61,578 nucleotides of DNA from contig JARIHD010000094.1 in NCBI GenBank assembly GCA_029288425.1, positions 1 to 61,578 of the forward strand. Direction: 5' to 3'. Within the stretch, counting starts at the first letter, position 1; each line of letters opens with the position of its first letter. This stretch comes from Candidatus Saccharimonadota bacterium (GTDB lineage: Bacteria > Patescibacteriota > Saccharimonadia > Saccharimonadales > UBA4665). Below, piece by piece: positions 14,729 to 22,409 of this stretch. Below the pieces are notes generated by a model. The model was not told the origin of the DNA. It was given only the letters and a program-made list of their open reading frames with translations, and did no database searches. Made by a program: the position numbers and the translations under genes.

Positions 14729-15408
14729 AATCTTCATCCATCAAAAACGTCCGGTCTTATCCCGCGCGGAAACCAGGTCAAAAAACCGCGTTTGTGCTGT
14801 GTGGATTCGGCGGCAGCATTTGGCAGACCAAACGACTGCTCCGCGTGCTGCATAAAGCCGGATATGATGTCATGGCAATGGATTTTTCCAAAGAAGTACT
14901 CAGCAAAGGCGACCCGCAGCTATTGCTTGACCTCATGGATGAGGTCGTGGTATTCGCCGAAAAAGAAGCGCAGAAAACGAACAGGCCCATTCTGCTGGTT
15001 GGCATCAGCCTTGGCGCACTCGTGTCACTCAACATCCTGCGCCGTTCCAAATTATTCAACAAAGGCGTGCTCATAACCGGCGGTGACATAGTAAAGGTAG
15101 CACACAATATTTACGGGCGACGAGTCTGGCCACAGTCCTATAATGAACTGGCGACGAGCTGGAAAACTCTTAACATGTATAGTAACCCAAACGAGTTGCA
15201 CGAAAAACGAATCCTATTCGTGCTACCATCGCGTGACAAACTCATTAATCCCGCCGATGTGCGCGCCGAAACAAAAACTCAAAACAACGCCGGAAATACT
15301 CTCATCCTCGTCGAGCGTCATGCACTCGGTCATATCGGCACGATCATCGAGGAGACCATTCTGTTTCCCACAAGAATCCTCGGTTACATTCGGCGCATCG
15401 AAAACTAA
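14725..15408 (+). CDS. Alpha/beta hydrolase
   Basis: 227 residues. The ATG overlaps the preceding stop in ATGA, indicating translational coupling. The nucleophile elbow is GISLG (Ser95), after a predicted strand PILLV. Asp171 (LPSRDKLI) and His203 (ALGHIG) complete a plausible catalytic triad. FVLCGFGGS near the N-terminus would be the oxyanion-hole strand. No signal peptide is seen. The substrate is unknown. It is the last gene of the Ldh_2-Nudix-YqfO operon and ends in a 4-base convergent overlap with the minus-strand membrane protein. Confidence 0.75.
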   Translation: MKSSSIKNVRSYPARKPGQKTAFVLCGFGGSIWQTKRLLRVLHKAGYDVMAMDFSKEVLSKGDPQLLLDLMDEVVVFAEKEAQKTNRPILLVGISLGALVSLNILRRSKLFNKGVLITGGDIVKVAHNIYGRRVWPQSYNELATSWKTLNMYSNPNELHEKRILFVLPSRDKLINPADVRAETKTQNNAGNTLILVERHALGHIGTIIEETILFPTRILGYIRRIEN

Positions 15409-16349
15409 ACGTACCATTTACGCGTGACCATAAACGCCACGAAAGATGGCACGAGTGGCAACCAAAACGTAATCAGACGATACAAAAGCGCCACGGCAAC
15501 AGCCTGCATGGGATCAATCCCGTACACAATCAGGCCACCGGCCAAACCCGCTTCTACACCAACCAAACCACCGGGCAAGGGAATGGCCGCCCCGGTTACG
15601 ATACCCATGGTAAAAATAATGAAACACTGCGACCACGGTAACGCAATTTGAAGCGACTGGGCACTCAGATAAAACATCGCCACGTAGCAAAGAGTTAGTA
15701 CCGCCGCCATAATCAGGGCACCGCTCAGTTTGCCGGGGTGCTCGCGATACGTCGTCAAAGACCGCCCCGTCTCGTGCAAAAAATGTCCTATGCGCCGCCG
15801 AAGCTCCGGCAGTATCAGCCCAATTGCGGCAAGCAGACCCGCCGTCACAGCCGCACTCAATCCGATCGTCTGCCAGGGCAATGCAACCGCAGGCAAGGCA
15901 TCGGTGCCGACCAAGGACAAACCCAAAACAAGCAAAACGCCATGCGCCACCCATCCCAATACCGCGTTCGCTCCTACCATCGCCAGCGATTCCGGCAACC
16001 GAAAACCACTGCGATGCAAATACTGCACAATCAAAACCGGCCCGCCCACGCCCGCTGGCAAGACCCTGTTGGTGAATGCGCTGGACAGCTGCACTACAAA
16101 CATCCGGCCATAACTGATAGGCCGAAGCGCAAGAAGCCAGTAAATCGCACCGGACACTACGAATGTCAGCGCCAAAAAAACTCCTGCAGCAAAGAGCGGC
16201 AAGATCGTCGCATCAGTCAGTGCTGAAAAACTCTCACTAAAATTTCCCATCCGGGGCAGGGTCACATATAACAAAAGCAAAAATAACACCAAGACAATGA
16301 CGCGACCTCTGGAAATAGCAGCCAAACCAGAATGAGATTTTTTCTTCAT
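15405..16349 (-). CDS. Flippase-like membrane protein (UPF0104 / LPG-synthase TM region)
   Basis: 314 residues from the ATG at 16349, chosen because a TATACT box lies 7 bases upstream. The frame is open further upstream but without a start signal. About eight hydrophobic segments are visible. Family features of PF03706 include FVVQLSSAFTNRVLPAGVGG, LIVQYLHRSGFRLPESLAMV and the C-terminal IPLPGGLVGVEAGLAGGLIVYG, the conserved PGG-x-G-x-x-E block. It corresponds to the membrane half of lysylphosphatidylglycerol synthase (MprF), without the aminoacyl-transferase half. Movement of a lipid or lipid-linked precursor is the usual proposal. Confidence 0.82.
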   Translation of the reverse strand: MKKKSHSGLAAISRGRVIVLVLFLLLLYVTLPRMGNFSESFSALTDATILPLFAAGVFLALTFVVSGAIYWLLALRPISYGRMFVVQLSSAFTNRVLPAGVGGPVLIVQYLHRSGFRLPESLAMVGANAVLGWVAHGVLLVLGLSLVGTDALPAVALPWQTIGLSAAVTAGLLAAIGLILPELRRRIGHFLHETGRSLTTYREHPGKLSGALIMAAVLTLCYVAMFYLSAQSLQIALPWSQCFIIFTMGIVTGAAIPLPGGLVGVEAGLAGGLIVYGIDPMQAVAVALLYRLITFWLPLVPSFVAFMVTRKWYV

Positions 16350-16356
16350 AAGTATT

Positions 16357-16362
16357 AGTATA
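16357..16362 (-). promoter_or_regulatory. -10 box, leaderless type, deciding the UPF0104 start
   Basis: TATACT on the minus strand ends 7 bases before ATG 16349. It lies inside the longer open frame, so the extra upstream residues are not expected to be translated. Confidence 0.5.
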
Positions 16363-16412
16363 GCAACCCTGGGACGCACGGGGTTGCATTCCATATTTTT
16401 AACCATATGCGG

Positions 16413-16418
16413 TATCAT
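16413..16418 (+). promoter_or_regulatory. -10 box of the MscS-family gene
   Basis: TATCAT ends 8 bases before ATG 16427. No Shine-Dalgarno is present. Confidence 0.45.
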
Positions 16419-16426
16419 AGAGACAT

Positions 16427-17500
16427 ATGATTATGTGGTTTGCCCAAGACTCGCAGCTGGATCGAGCGCTTGATCAATCCAAAGAGATTTTTGAACGCTT
16501 CACCAGCACGTTCCTGAGCACCCGTTCGGTACTCGCGTTCATCGTGGCGCTGACCATCGCCATCGTGTTAGGACGATTACTCGCGGCCATTATGCGCCGT
16601 TTTACCCGCGCCGTCAGTCGTACCGCCGACAAAGTCCAGGATCTCAAAGAAGTAAATCGGCTACGGCGTATCGAAACGCTCACCATTCTGGGTGTAGCCC
16701 TGGCGCGTATGTTGCTCGTGGTGATCGCGCTGTACTTCTGGTGGATCTATGCTCATCCCTCACAACAGCCAACGGCGCTTATCGGGGCCAGCGCTCTCGT
16801 CGTGATCATTGCCAGCGCCACCGTGGGGCCTATTCTACGCGACCTGGCATACGGCGGCGTCATGATGGCTGAGCATTGGTACGGCGTAGGCGATCATGTC
16901 AAAGTCGAACCCTTTTCCGAGCTGCAAGGTGTTGTTGAGCGCGTGACACTACGATCGACCCGCATCCGCGGCCTGAACGGCGAAATCATTTGGATCAGCA
17001 ACCAAAACATCCAGGGCGTGCGGGTACTGACAAAAGGTGTACGCACCATTGCCATCGAAGTATTTGTAGGTGATCTGCGCCGCGGTTTGGACCTTATCGA
17101 AGAAACCAACTTACGCCTGCCGACCGGTTCGCTCATGGTCGTTCGCCCTTTGCACATTATGTCTAAAAATGAAGTGGGCGAAGGCATCTGGCACATAACC
17201 GCCATCGGCGAAACAGCCCCTGGACGTGAATGGCTGCTCAATGACTACGCCAAACAGATCATGCTGGAAATGGACGAAAAGAGTAAAAGGCCGATCCTTA
17301 AAACCGATCCAATATCACGCGACGCCGACAGCGATGCAGAGCGCCGCTTCGCGCGTACTGTTCAAAACGCCCGAAAATCCCCGCTGCAGCGTAAACGTCT
17401 GCCGCTGCCCGAAGCCATTTCCAAACAGATAGAACGTCCCATTGTTGGCGCCAAAAAGGCCGCCGAAGCACGGCGTAGGCGTCATAAAAAGATCCAATAA
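16427..17500 (+). CDS. MscS-family mechanosensitive ion channel
   Basis: 357 residues. Three hydrophobic segments lie at about residues 34-55, 86-108 and 114-135, followed by the MscS signature GVMMAEHWYGVGDHVKVE, then GVVERVTLRSTRIRGLNGEIIWISN, the beta-domain of the vestibule, and a mixed alpha-beta C-terminal domain. The pore-lining third helix is Ala/Gly-rich (GASALVVIIASATVGPILRD). A basic tail (ARRRRHKKIQ) ends the protein. The role is pressure release on osmotic downshock at the inner membrane. It is monocistronic, divergent from the UPF0104 gene and convergent with the cyo operon. Confidence 0.85.
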   Translation: MIMWFAQDSQLDRALDQSKEIFERFTSTFLSTRSVLAFIVALTIAIVLGRLLAAIMRRFTRAVSRTADKVQDLKEVNRLRRIETLTILGVALARMLLVVIALYFWWIYAHPSQQPTALIGASALVVIIASATVGPILRDLAYGGVMMAEHWYGVGDHVKVEPFSELQGVVERVTLRSTRIRGLNGEIIWISNQNIQGVRVLTKGVRTIAIEVFVGDLRRGLDLIEETNLRLPTGSLMVVRPLHIMSKNEVGEGIWHITAIGETAPGREWLLNDYAKQIMLEMDEKSKRPILKTDPISRDADSDAERRFARTVQNARKSPLQRKRLPLPEAISKQIERPIVGAKKAAEARRRRHKKIQ

Positions 17501-17558
17501 ATGCCCGTTAGTAGATTGAGTTGGTGTGGAGGCTCCAAATGGCAACGCCCAGGAGCTG

Positions 17559-18254
17559 CTATCGATTCACCGTAAAGCTGGCGGATAAGTCATGTTGCGT
17601 ATGATCGTGTAGCGTGTGCGTACCTAGCTCCGTAAGAGTTATTATCATATTTCGTCCCGGACGAATATTCTTGCCGTCCTCGCCGGCATACGGTATCAAC
17701 ATTTCATGCGATCCGAATCTTATATCATGCGGGGCTGCGTCCAGGTTTATGATAGTCAGCGTATCGCACTGTTTTGCCTCGACATGATCTGGAATGGCCC
17801 TGTTATCTTTGAGCTCAACCTTGTAATTCTCACCCGTTCCATTGGCGCACGTACCGGTTGGCGTGCCCTGAATTTGATAGACACCTTCGTCTGACGCTAC
17901 TTTATCCCGTACATCAGTCGCGGACATATTGTAGTGGAGGTGGTGCATAATCCACAGCGACCCGACAACCACCATCAGAATGATACCGACAGTAGCAAGG
18001 AGGAAAATCAAATTCCAATGCGGTTTTTTCTCTCTGCCCAGATGCAGAAAAAATACGACCTGCACTATGAGCTGGAGTACCGCAAACCCGATGATCGTCG
18101 TGACGAGCACATTTCCTTCGAGGATCTTTTGAACAACCAGATAGTACGGAACGAGAGTGAAAATAAGTGATAGCAAAAATCCGATAACATACGACGCCAC
18201 GGTGCCGTGGTGAGGCTTATGGTTAGGTGCGGGAGTATGTATCATTTCGCTCAT
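17559..18254 (-). CDS. cyoD: Cytochrome bo3 quinol oxidase subunit IV with C-terminal cupredoxin-like domain
   Basis: 231 residues, about twice the usual 110. Residues 1-110 are a normal CyoD: a His-rich start, then three membrane segments (about 18-41, 47-70, 80-105) with LQLIVQVVFFLHLG and VGSLWIMHHLHYNM as family blocks. The remaining 120 residues are extra. With an N-in topology they would face outwards. They look like a cupredoxin fold: DTLTIINLDAAPHDIRFG with His176, and a C-terminal GTHTLHDHTQHDLSASFTV with His213, 216, 218 and 221 in place of the usual C-x-H-x-M copper loop. Cys136 and Cys163 are also present. Copper binding is inferred. The ATG overlaps the cyoC stop in ATGA, setting the start at 18254. 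Confidence 0.85.
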   Translation of the reverse strand: MSEMIHTPAPNHKPHHGTVASYVIGFLLSLIFTLVPYYLVVQKILEGNVLVTTIIGFAVLQLIVQVVFFLHLGREKKPHWNLIFLLATVGIILMVVVGSLWIMHHLHYNMSATDVRDKVASDEGVYQIQGTPTGTCANGTGENYKVELKDNRAIPDHVEAKQCDTLTIINLDAAPHDIRFGSHEMLIPYAGEDGKNIRPGRNMIITLTELGTHTLHDHTQHDLSASFTVNR

Positions 18255-18850
18255 GCAAACGCCATTAAGTACACTATGGTAAATATAAAGACCCAAACGA
18301 CGTCAAGGAAGTGCCAGAAAAGGCTGAGCAAGGTCAGTTTCCGCACCAGTGGTGCGTTGAGGCCGCGCTTCCAAATGAACACCAGGGCAGTCCCCATCCA
18401 TAATAGTCCCGATGTAATGTGTAATCCATGCGTGCCCACCAAGGTAAAGAAAGCAGAGAGGGAGGCATTGCTTCGCCAAGTGTAACCCTCGTGGATAAAT
18501 TCGGAGAATTCTTTTAGCTCTAGCCCGAGGAATGTTAGGCCAAGCAAAAATGTAATGCCAAACCACGTCAGTACCTGAACCTTGTCACCGCGCCCCGCCG
18601 CAAGCATACCCAAGCCGGCAGTAAAGCTGCTCGTCAGTAGGATAAGTGTTTCGGCTAAAGCAAGGGGCAGGCTAAAAAGCTCGTGGTATTCCGGGGTACC
18701 GAAGGTATTACTCCGGAGCACTGCAAATGTAGCGAACAGCACCGCGAACATCAGCAGGTCCGTCATCAGATATACCCAAAAACCAAAGCCTATCCTATCA
18801 TTGGCCTGGGCCTCGTGACTTTCAGCGACATGTCCTTGCTCAGTTGCCAT
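18251..18850 (-). CDS. cyoC: Cytochrome bo3 quinol oxidase subunit III
   Basis: 199 residues from ATG 18850, the usual length. Five membrane segments are visible, starting with GFWVYLMTDLLMFAVLFATF. Landmarks of heme-copper oxidase subunit III are LALAETLILLTSSFTAG, GLTFLGLELKEFSEFIHEG, SAFFTLVGTHGLHITSGLLWM and LFWHFLDVVWVFIFT, the closing WHFxDxVW motif. It stabilises subunit I at the membrane. It overlaps the end of cyoB by 11 bases and the start of cyoD by 4, so the operon is translationally coupled. Confidence 0.93.
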   Translation of the reverse strand: MATEQGHVAESHEAQANDRIGFGFWVYLMTDLLMFAVLFATFAVLRSNTFGTPEYHELFSLPLALAETLILLTSSFTAGLGMLAAGRGDKVQVLTWFGITFLLGLTFLGLELKEFSEFIHEGYTWRSNASLSAFFTLVGTHGLHITSGLLWMGTALVFIWKRGLNAPLVRKLTLLSLFWHFLDVVWVFIFTIVYLMAFA

Positions 18851-20933
18851 GCGACCTCCGTCTAATCCCAATGAGTCCCAATGCCCACGTTACAACGATC
18901 TTTATGAACTCCCAGAGGCCCATATCCTCGTCATCGTCACGGCCCTGCCGGGGCTCACTCCGAACATCTTTCAGCCGGTTCTTTTCAATCTTTTCCACTT
19001 CGGCCGCGCTAAGCGTATATTCCAGATCATCATTAAAAGTCCGGGCGATAAAGCATACTATTATACCGACAATACCGACCACGATCAGCCAGGTAATATG
19101 CCAGACGAACGCAAAGCTAGCCAGAAACGCGAATGCCGATATGTAGATGCCGGCCGCGGTATTTTTGGGCATATGAATAGCCTCGTATTTTGCGCGTGGC
19201 AGTCCACCACGCTGTTTAAATTCGAAAAAGGCGTCACGGGAAGTAATTTCTGGAATCACGGCCAGGTTATAGGGCGGAGGCGGACTTGAGGTGGCCCATT
19301 CCAGCGTCCGTCCGTCCCAGGGATCGCCAGTCGTATCCCGCAGCCGCTGTTTTTGCATAATGCTCGCAATAATCTGCACCAGCTGCAAAGCCACGCCAAT
19401 CATAATAATAATGCCGCCAATCAACATCAGCACATAAAATGGCTGCCAACCCGTCGAAGCGTCATAGTGGTCAAGCCGCCGTGTCGCGCCCATAATACCC
19501 AGCGTGTACATAGGAATAAACGACATCATAAAACCCACGATCCAGCACCAAAACGCATAGCGGCCAATGCGCTCGTTCAGTCTAAAACCGGCAATTTTGG
19601 GAAACCAGTAATTGATGCCGGCAAAAATACCGAACAGTACACCGCCGATAACCATAGTATGGAAATGCGCCACCAAAAACAGGCTATTGTGCAGCTGGAA
19701 GTCCGCAGGCGGTACAGCCAACAGAACGCCCGCCAAACCGCCCACTGAAAATACGCCAATAAACCCAAGAAACCACAGCATCGGCACACCAAACCGTATG
19801 CGCCCTTTATACATCGTAGCGATCCAGGTAAACACCAGCACCGACGTCGGTATGGCAATGATCATGGTCATAACCCCAAAGAACGCATTAACATTCGCGC
19901 CCGCACCCATCGTAAAGAAGTGATGCAGCCACACCGAAAGGGCAAACGCCGAAACGCCAAGCATGCCCAGGATATTTGACTTGTAGTAGGCCATGCGTTT
20001 TCTACTGAACGTAGAAACAATTTCCGAAAACACACCAAAAGCTGGCAGCATCAGAATATATACCTCCGGATGGCCCCACATCCAAATGAGATTAGTGTAC
20101 ATCATGGCGTTGCCGCCAAGATCGGTCGTAAAGAAATGCATGCCGAGATAGCGGTCAAAAAAGAGCAGAAAGAGCGTTGCGGTAAGCAACGGGAAAACCG
20201 TGACGGCCATAATCATACTGCACAGCGAGCCCCAGGTAAACAGCGGCATTTTCCAGAGTGTCATGCCCGGCGCGCGCATTTTTAGGATAGTCATAATAAA
20301 GTTGATCGCCCCCAGTGTGGTACCGATACCAGATACCTGCAAGCTCCATATCCAATAATCCACCCCGACTCCCGGACTAAATTGTGTCCCGGAAAGCGGA
20401 GCAATGGCTAGCCAGCCTGTCGCCGCGTACTCCCCCCCGAGGGCAAAGAACATGTTAACCATCACAACTCCGGCCACATACAGCCAAAAGCCCAAAGTAT
20501 TCAAAAACGGTGAAGCCAGGTCACGCGCGCCGATCTGCAGGGGAACGATGTAGTTTATGAGTCCAAAAATAAAAGCCATGGCCACAAAAAAGACCATAAT
20601 ATTGCCATGCGCCGTAAATATCTGCTGAAAGTGATCGGCAGAAAGATATCCGTACGAATCACCAGAGGAAAGCGCTTGCTGCAGCCAAATCATTATGGCA
20701 TCGAGGCCCCCGCGCAGCAGCATAAATCCGGCCACAATAAAATACATGATCCCAATCTTTTTGGGGTCTACCGAGGTAAGCCATTCTTTCCAGAGCCATG
20801 TCCAGCGTTTTTTCCAGGTAATCAAGCCAATGATCAGAGCTGCACCCAGAATAAATGCCGCTGTACCCCCGATAGTAAACCATTCGTGCGGCAGTGCGTG
20901 TGCGTCCAATTTACCTAAAAGAAATTCTTTCAT
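18840..20933 (-). CDS. cyoB: Cytochrome bo3 quinol oxidase subunit I (catalytic)
   Basis: 697 residues, co-linear with E. coli CyoB apart from small offsets. It reduces O2 to water with quinol electrons and pumps protons at the plasma membrane. Visible ligands are His109 and His425 (low-spin heme), His423 (heme O3), and His288, His337 and His338 (CuB), with the His288-Tyr292 pair in GHPEVY. Quinol-site residues Arg74, Asp78, His101 and Gln104 are kept. D-channel residues Asp138, Asn127, Asn145 and Glu290 are kept. The K-channel lysine is not: E. coli IPTGVK reads IPTSVL here, with Leu366 (codon CTG) at the Lys362 position. The acidic C-terminal extension ends in RRRSHGN. The start overlaps the end of cyoA. 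Confidence 0.95.
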   Translation of the reverse strand: MKEFLLGKLDAHALPHEWFTIGGTAAFILGAALIIGLITWKKRWTWLWKEWLTSVDPKKIGIMYFIVAGFMLLRGGLDAIMIWLQQALSSGDSYGYLSADHFQQIFTAHGNIMVFFVAMAFIFGLINYIVPLQIGARDLASPFLNTLGFWLYVAGVVMVNMFFALGGEYAATGWLAIAPLSGTQFSPGVGVDYWIWSLQVSGIGTTLGAINFIMTILKMRAPGMTLWKMPLFTWGSLCSMIMAVTVFPLLTATLFLLFFDRYLGMHFFTTDLGGNAMMYTNLIWMWGHPEVYILMLPAFGVFSEIVSTFSRKRMAYYKSNILGMLGVSAFALSVWLHHFFTMGAGANVNAFFGVMTMIIAIPTSVLVFTWIATMYKGRIRFGVPMLWFLGFIGVFSVGGLAGVLLAVPPADFQLHNSLFLVAHFHTMVIGGVLFGIFAGINYWFPKIAGFRLNERIGRYAFWCWIVGFMMSFIPMYTLGIMGATRRLDHYDASTGWQPFYVLMLIGGIIIMIGVALQLVQIIASIMQKQRLRDTTGDPWDGRTLEWATSSPPPPYNLAVIPEITSRDAFFEFKQRGGLPRAKYEAIHMPKNTAAGIYISAFAFLASFAFVWHITWLIVVGIVGIIVCFIARTFNDDLEYTLSAAEVEKIEKNRLKDVRSEPRQGRDDDEDMGLWEFIKIVVTWALGLIGIRRRSHGN

Positions 20934-21853
20934 TCGTGATGCGCCCCGTGATGCATATGACCCTCGGACCCGGACGGATCCATGTATTTCATAAGTACTT
21001 TATCATACATACCCGTTTCCGCGGCAGAGTAGAGTGCGCCTGGGTGGTTTTCACTCGGTTTTAAAAGCTTTTCATATTCGGCTGCGTCGAGCGGCCGCCC
21101 GGACGCCCGCACGGTATCTATCCAGCGACTAAAATCTTCACTGGAGCCGACCCGTGCCGTAAACTTCATGCCCGCGAATCCGGCACCGTTGATTTCTGCC
21201 GAACTGCCGGGGTAATCTCCAGGAGTATTCGCAATAAGATGTAATGTATTGCTATGACCGGTCATTGCATACAGCATGCCCGCCAGATTGGGCACCCAAA
21301 ACGAACTCATCGGCATTTCGTCGGCCGTCAACTGCAACCGGACCGGCGTGTCGACGGGAAGCTGCAAATGATTTATGGTTGCGATGTTTTGATCAGGATA
21401 GATAAAGAGCCACTTCCAGGGCAGTGACACGACTTGGACGGTGAGAGGCTTAACATCGGCCGCGATTGGTTTTTGCGGCTCTAGTTTATGAGTGGCAGGC
21501 CACATTATGAACGCAAGCAAGGCCATAAAAGTACTCGGGATCAGCCACATGCCCACAGCAAGCAACTTGCTATAGCGAACGTGAGGATCATGCATTGACC
21601 TGTGGTTCGACTCACGGTATTTCCATGCCGTCGAAAAAAGCAGGACAAGTGTTGGGACAGCAACGACTAGCAATAGCCCGCCCGTGACAAGCATCAGACG
21701 GAGCTGCTCGTGTGCAATCATTCCTCTGGGATGAAACAGGGCGACATTTTTGCCCTGCAGCAGAAACGCAACCAATAGCGCCAACCCCGCCAGCACCAGG
21801 ACGATGCTTCCTATCATCTTAACGTGGGTGTGTGTTTCTCTTTTTTTTGACAT
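20930..21853 (-). CDS. cyoA: Cytochrome bo3 quinol oxidase subunit II
   Basis: 307 residues from ATG 21853, preceded by GGGGG at 7 bases. An in-frame ATG at 21883 is an alternative. It has an N-terminal anchor, a second membrane helix and an outward cupredoxin domain. The CuA ligands of cytochrome c oxidases are absent: the loop reads EINGAGFAGMKF instead of CSxxCGxxHSxM, as in quinol oxidases. WKWLFIYPDQNIATIN and LQLTADEMPMSSFWVPNLAGMLYAM are CyoA blocks. There is no lipobox, unlike E. coli CyoA. The tail HMHHGAHHE is unusually His-rich and could bind metal. It is first in the operon cyoABCD; cyoE is separate, on the other strand. Confidence 0.92.
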   Translation of the reverse strand: MSKKRETHTHVKMIGSIVLVLAGLALLVAFLLQGKNVALFHPRGMIAHEQLRLMLVTGGLLLVVAVPTLVLLFSTAWKYRESNHRSMHDPHVRYSKLLAVGMWLIPSTFMALLAFIMWPATHKLEPQKPIAADVKPLTVQVVSLPWKWLFIYPDQNIATINHLQLPVDTPVRLQLTADEMPMSSFWVPNLAGMLYAMTGHSNTLHLIANTPGDYPGSSAEINGAGFAGMKFTARVGSSEDFSRWIDTVRASGRPLDAAEYEKLLKPSENHPGALYSAAETGMYDKVLMKYMDPSGSEGHMHHGAHHE

Positions 21854-21894
21854 CGGCCTGCCCCCAGCAGGAAATAAATGCATGCAATACTCAT

Positions 21895-21922
21895 ACTATA
21901 CACGACCGTCCCGCCGGGCGGG
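21895..21922 (-). promoter_or_regulatory. Candidate cyo operon promoter with GC-rich palindrome
   Basis: TATAGT (21895-21900, minus strand) lies 41 bases from the cyoA ATG. A perfect palindrome CCCGCC-G-GGCGGG (21910-21922) covers the expected -35 zone, where no consensus -35 is seen. It could be an operator, but the assignment rests on position alone. Confidence 0.3.
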
Positions 21923-22079
21923 AAGCAATAACAGCTCGCCGTCCCCATAAATAAACCGGATGGGCTCATCAAAAGTTAACGTGATTTTAAATACGTCAGG
22001 CTCGTGAGAAACTTTACAGTTGGCCTTCAGCTTCAAGTTCTACTATGAAAGGGCTGGTAACAGTAAGGGGGATTCTAAA

Positions 22080-22226
22080 ATGAAGAAAATTAAAATCCTG
22101 TCACATCCAACACAAATCTCAACCATCCAGTTGGATGACCTCGACTACAACACAAACCAACCCGAGGATAAAATAGCAAAGATGCAAATCCGCAAGTGGC
22201 GCCGCCTTCGCCAGCAAGCAATATAG
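22080..22226 (+). CDS. 48-residue hypothetical protein
   Basis: A short frame from ATG 22080, preceded by a strong AAGGGGG Shine-Dalgarno. The protein begins KKIKILSHPTQISTIQLDDL and ends in a basic helix (MQIRKWRRLRQQAI). It is followed after 47 bases by a good intrinsic terminator, which supports a real transcript. It lies between the divergent cyoA and cyoE genes. The basic tail might bind nucleic acid or membrane. No family is recognised. The frame is open upstream to 22020, but the ribosome site favours 22080. Confidence 0.55.
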   Translation: MKKIKILSHPTQISTIQLDDLDYNTNQPEDKIAKMQIRKWRRLRQQAI

Positions 22227-22273
22227 ACCGCCGCCGGACAGCATAATTCGCTACAATACAACTCGAAAACACC

Positions 22274-22309
22274 GAACGGACTTCCCTGAAAAGGGATCCG
22301 TTCTTTTTT
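22274..22309 (+). terminator. Intrinsic terminator after the 48-residue ORF
   Basis: The stem pairs 22274-22280 with 22297-22303 and 22283-22286 with 22293-22296, with a 2-base bulge, loop TGAAAA and a following run of six T. Confidence 0.82.
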
Positions 22310-22353
22310 AGGTGTCCTGGCCCCCGACATAGCAAATACAGACGGGCGTATGG

Positions 22354-22359
22354 TATATT
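22354..22359 (+). promoter_or_regulatory. -10 box of the cyoE leader ORF
   Basis: TATATT ends 8 bases before the ATG at 22368, placing the predicted transcript start at or beside a 12-codon ORF. Confidence 0.4.
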
Positions 22360-22367
22360 CGAAGTAG

Positions 22368-22406
22368 ATGCTTGAGCTTCCCGAAAAAGAAGAAAATTAC
22401 CGCTAA
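22368..22406 (+). CDS. Putative 12-residue leader peptide ahead of cyoE
   Basis: The frame reads MLELPEKEENYR then TAA, and cyoE starts 3 bases later. The ATG sits 8 bases past a -10 box, the same geometry as the leaderless genes in this window. cyoE itself has only a weak GAAGAA-type ribosome site. Translation of the leader could therefore deliver ribosomes to cyoE by reinitiation. No run of one amino acid or attenuator hairpin is visible, so a regulatory role is not shown. Confidence 0.4.
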   Translation: MLELPEKEENYR

Positions 22407-22409
22407 ACC

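Noticed and set aside
15738-16226. 162-codon plus-strand frame opposite the UPF0104 gene
   Set aside because: Gln/Arg-rich low-complexity product, antisense to a clear membrane protein, with no start signal.
18844-20918. Several long plus-strand frames (for example 18849-19289, 19353-19748, 19612-19923)
   Set aside because: All lie antisense to cyoB, which is fully supported by heme and copper ligands; codon bias of cyoB explains the open shadow frames.
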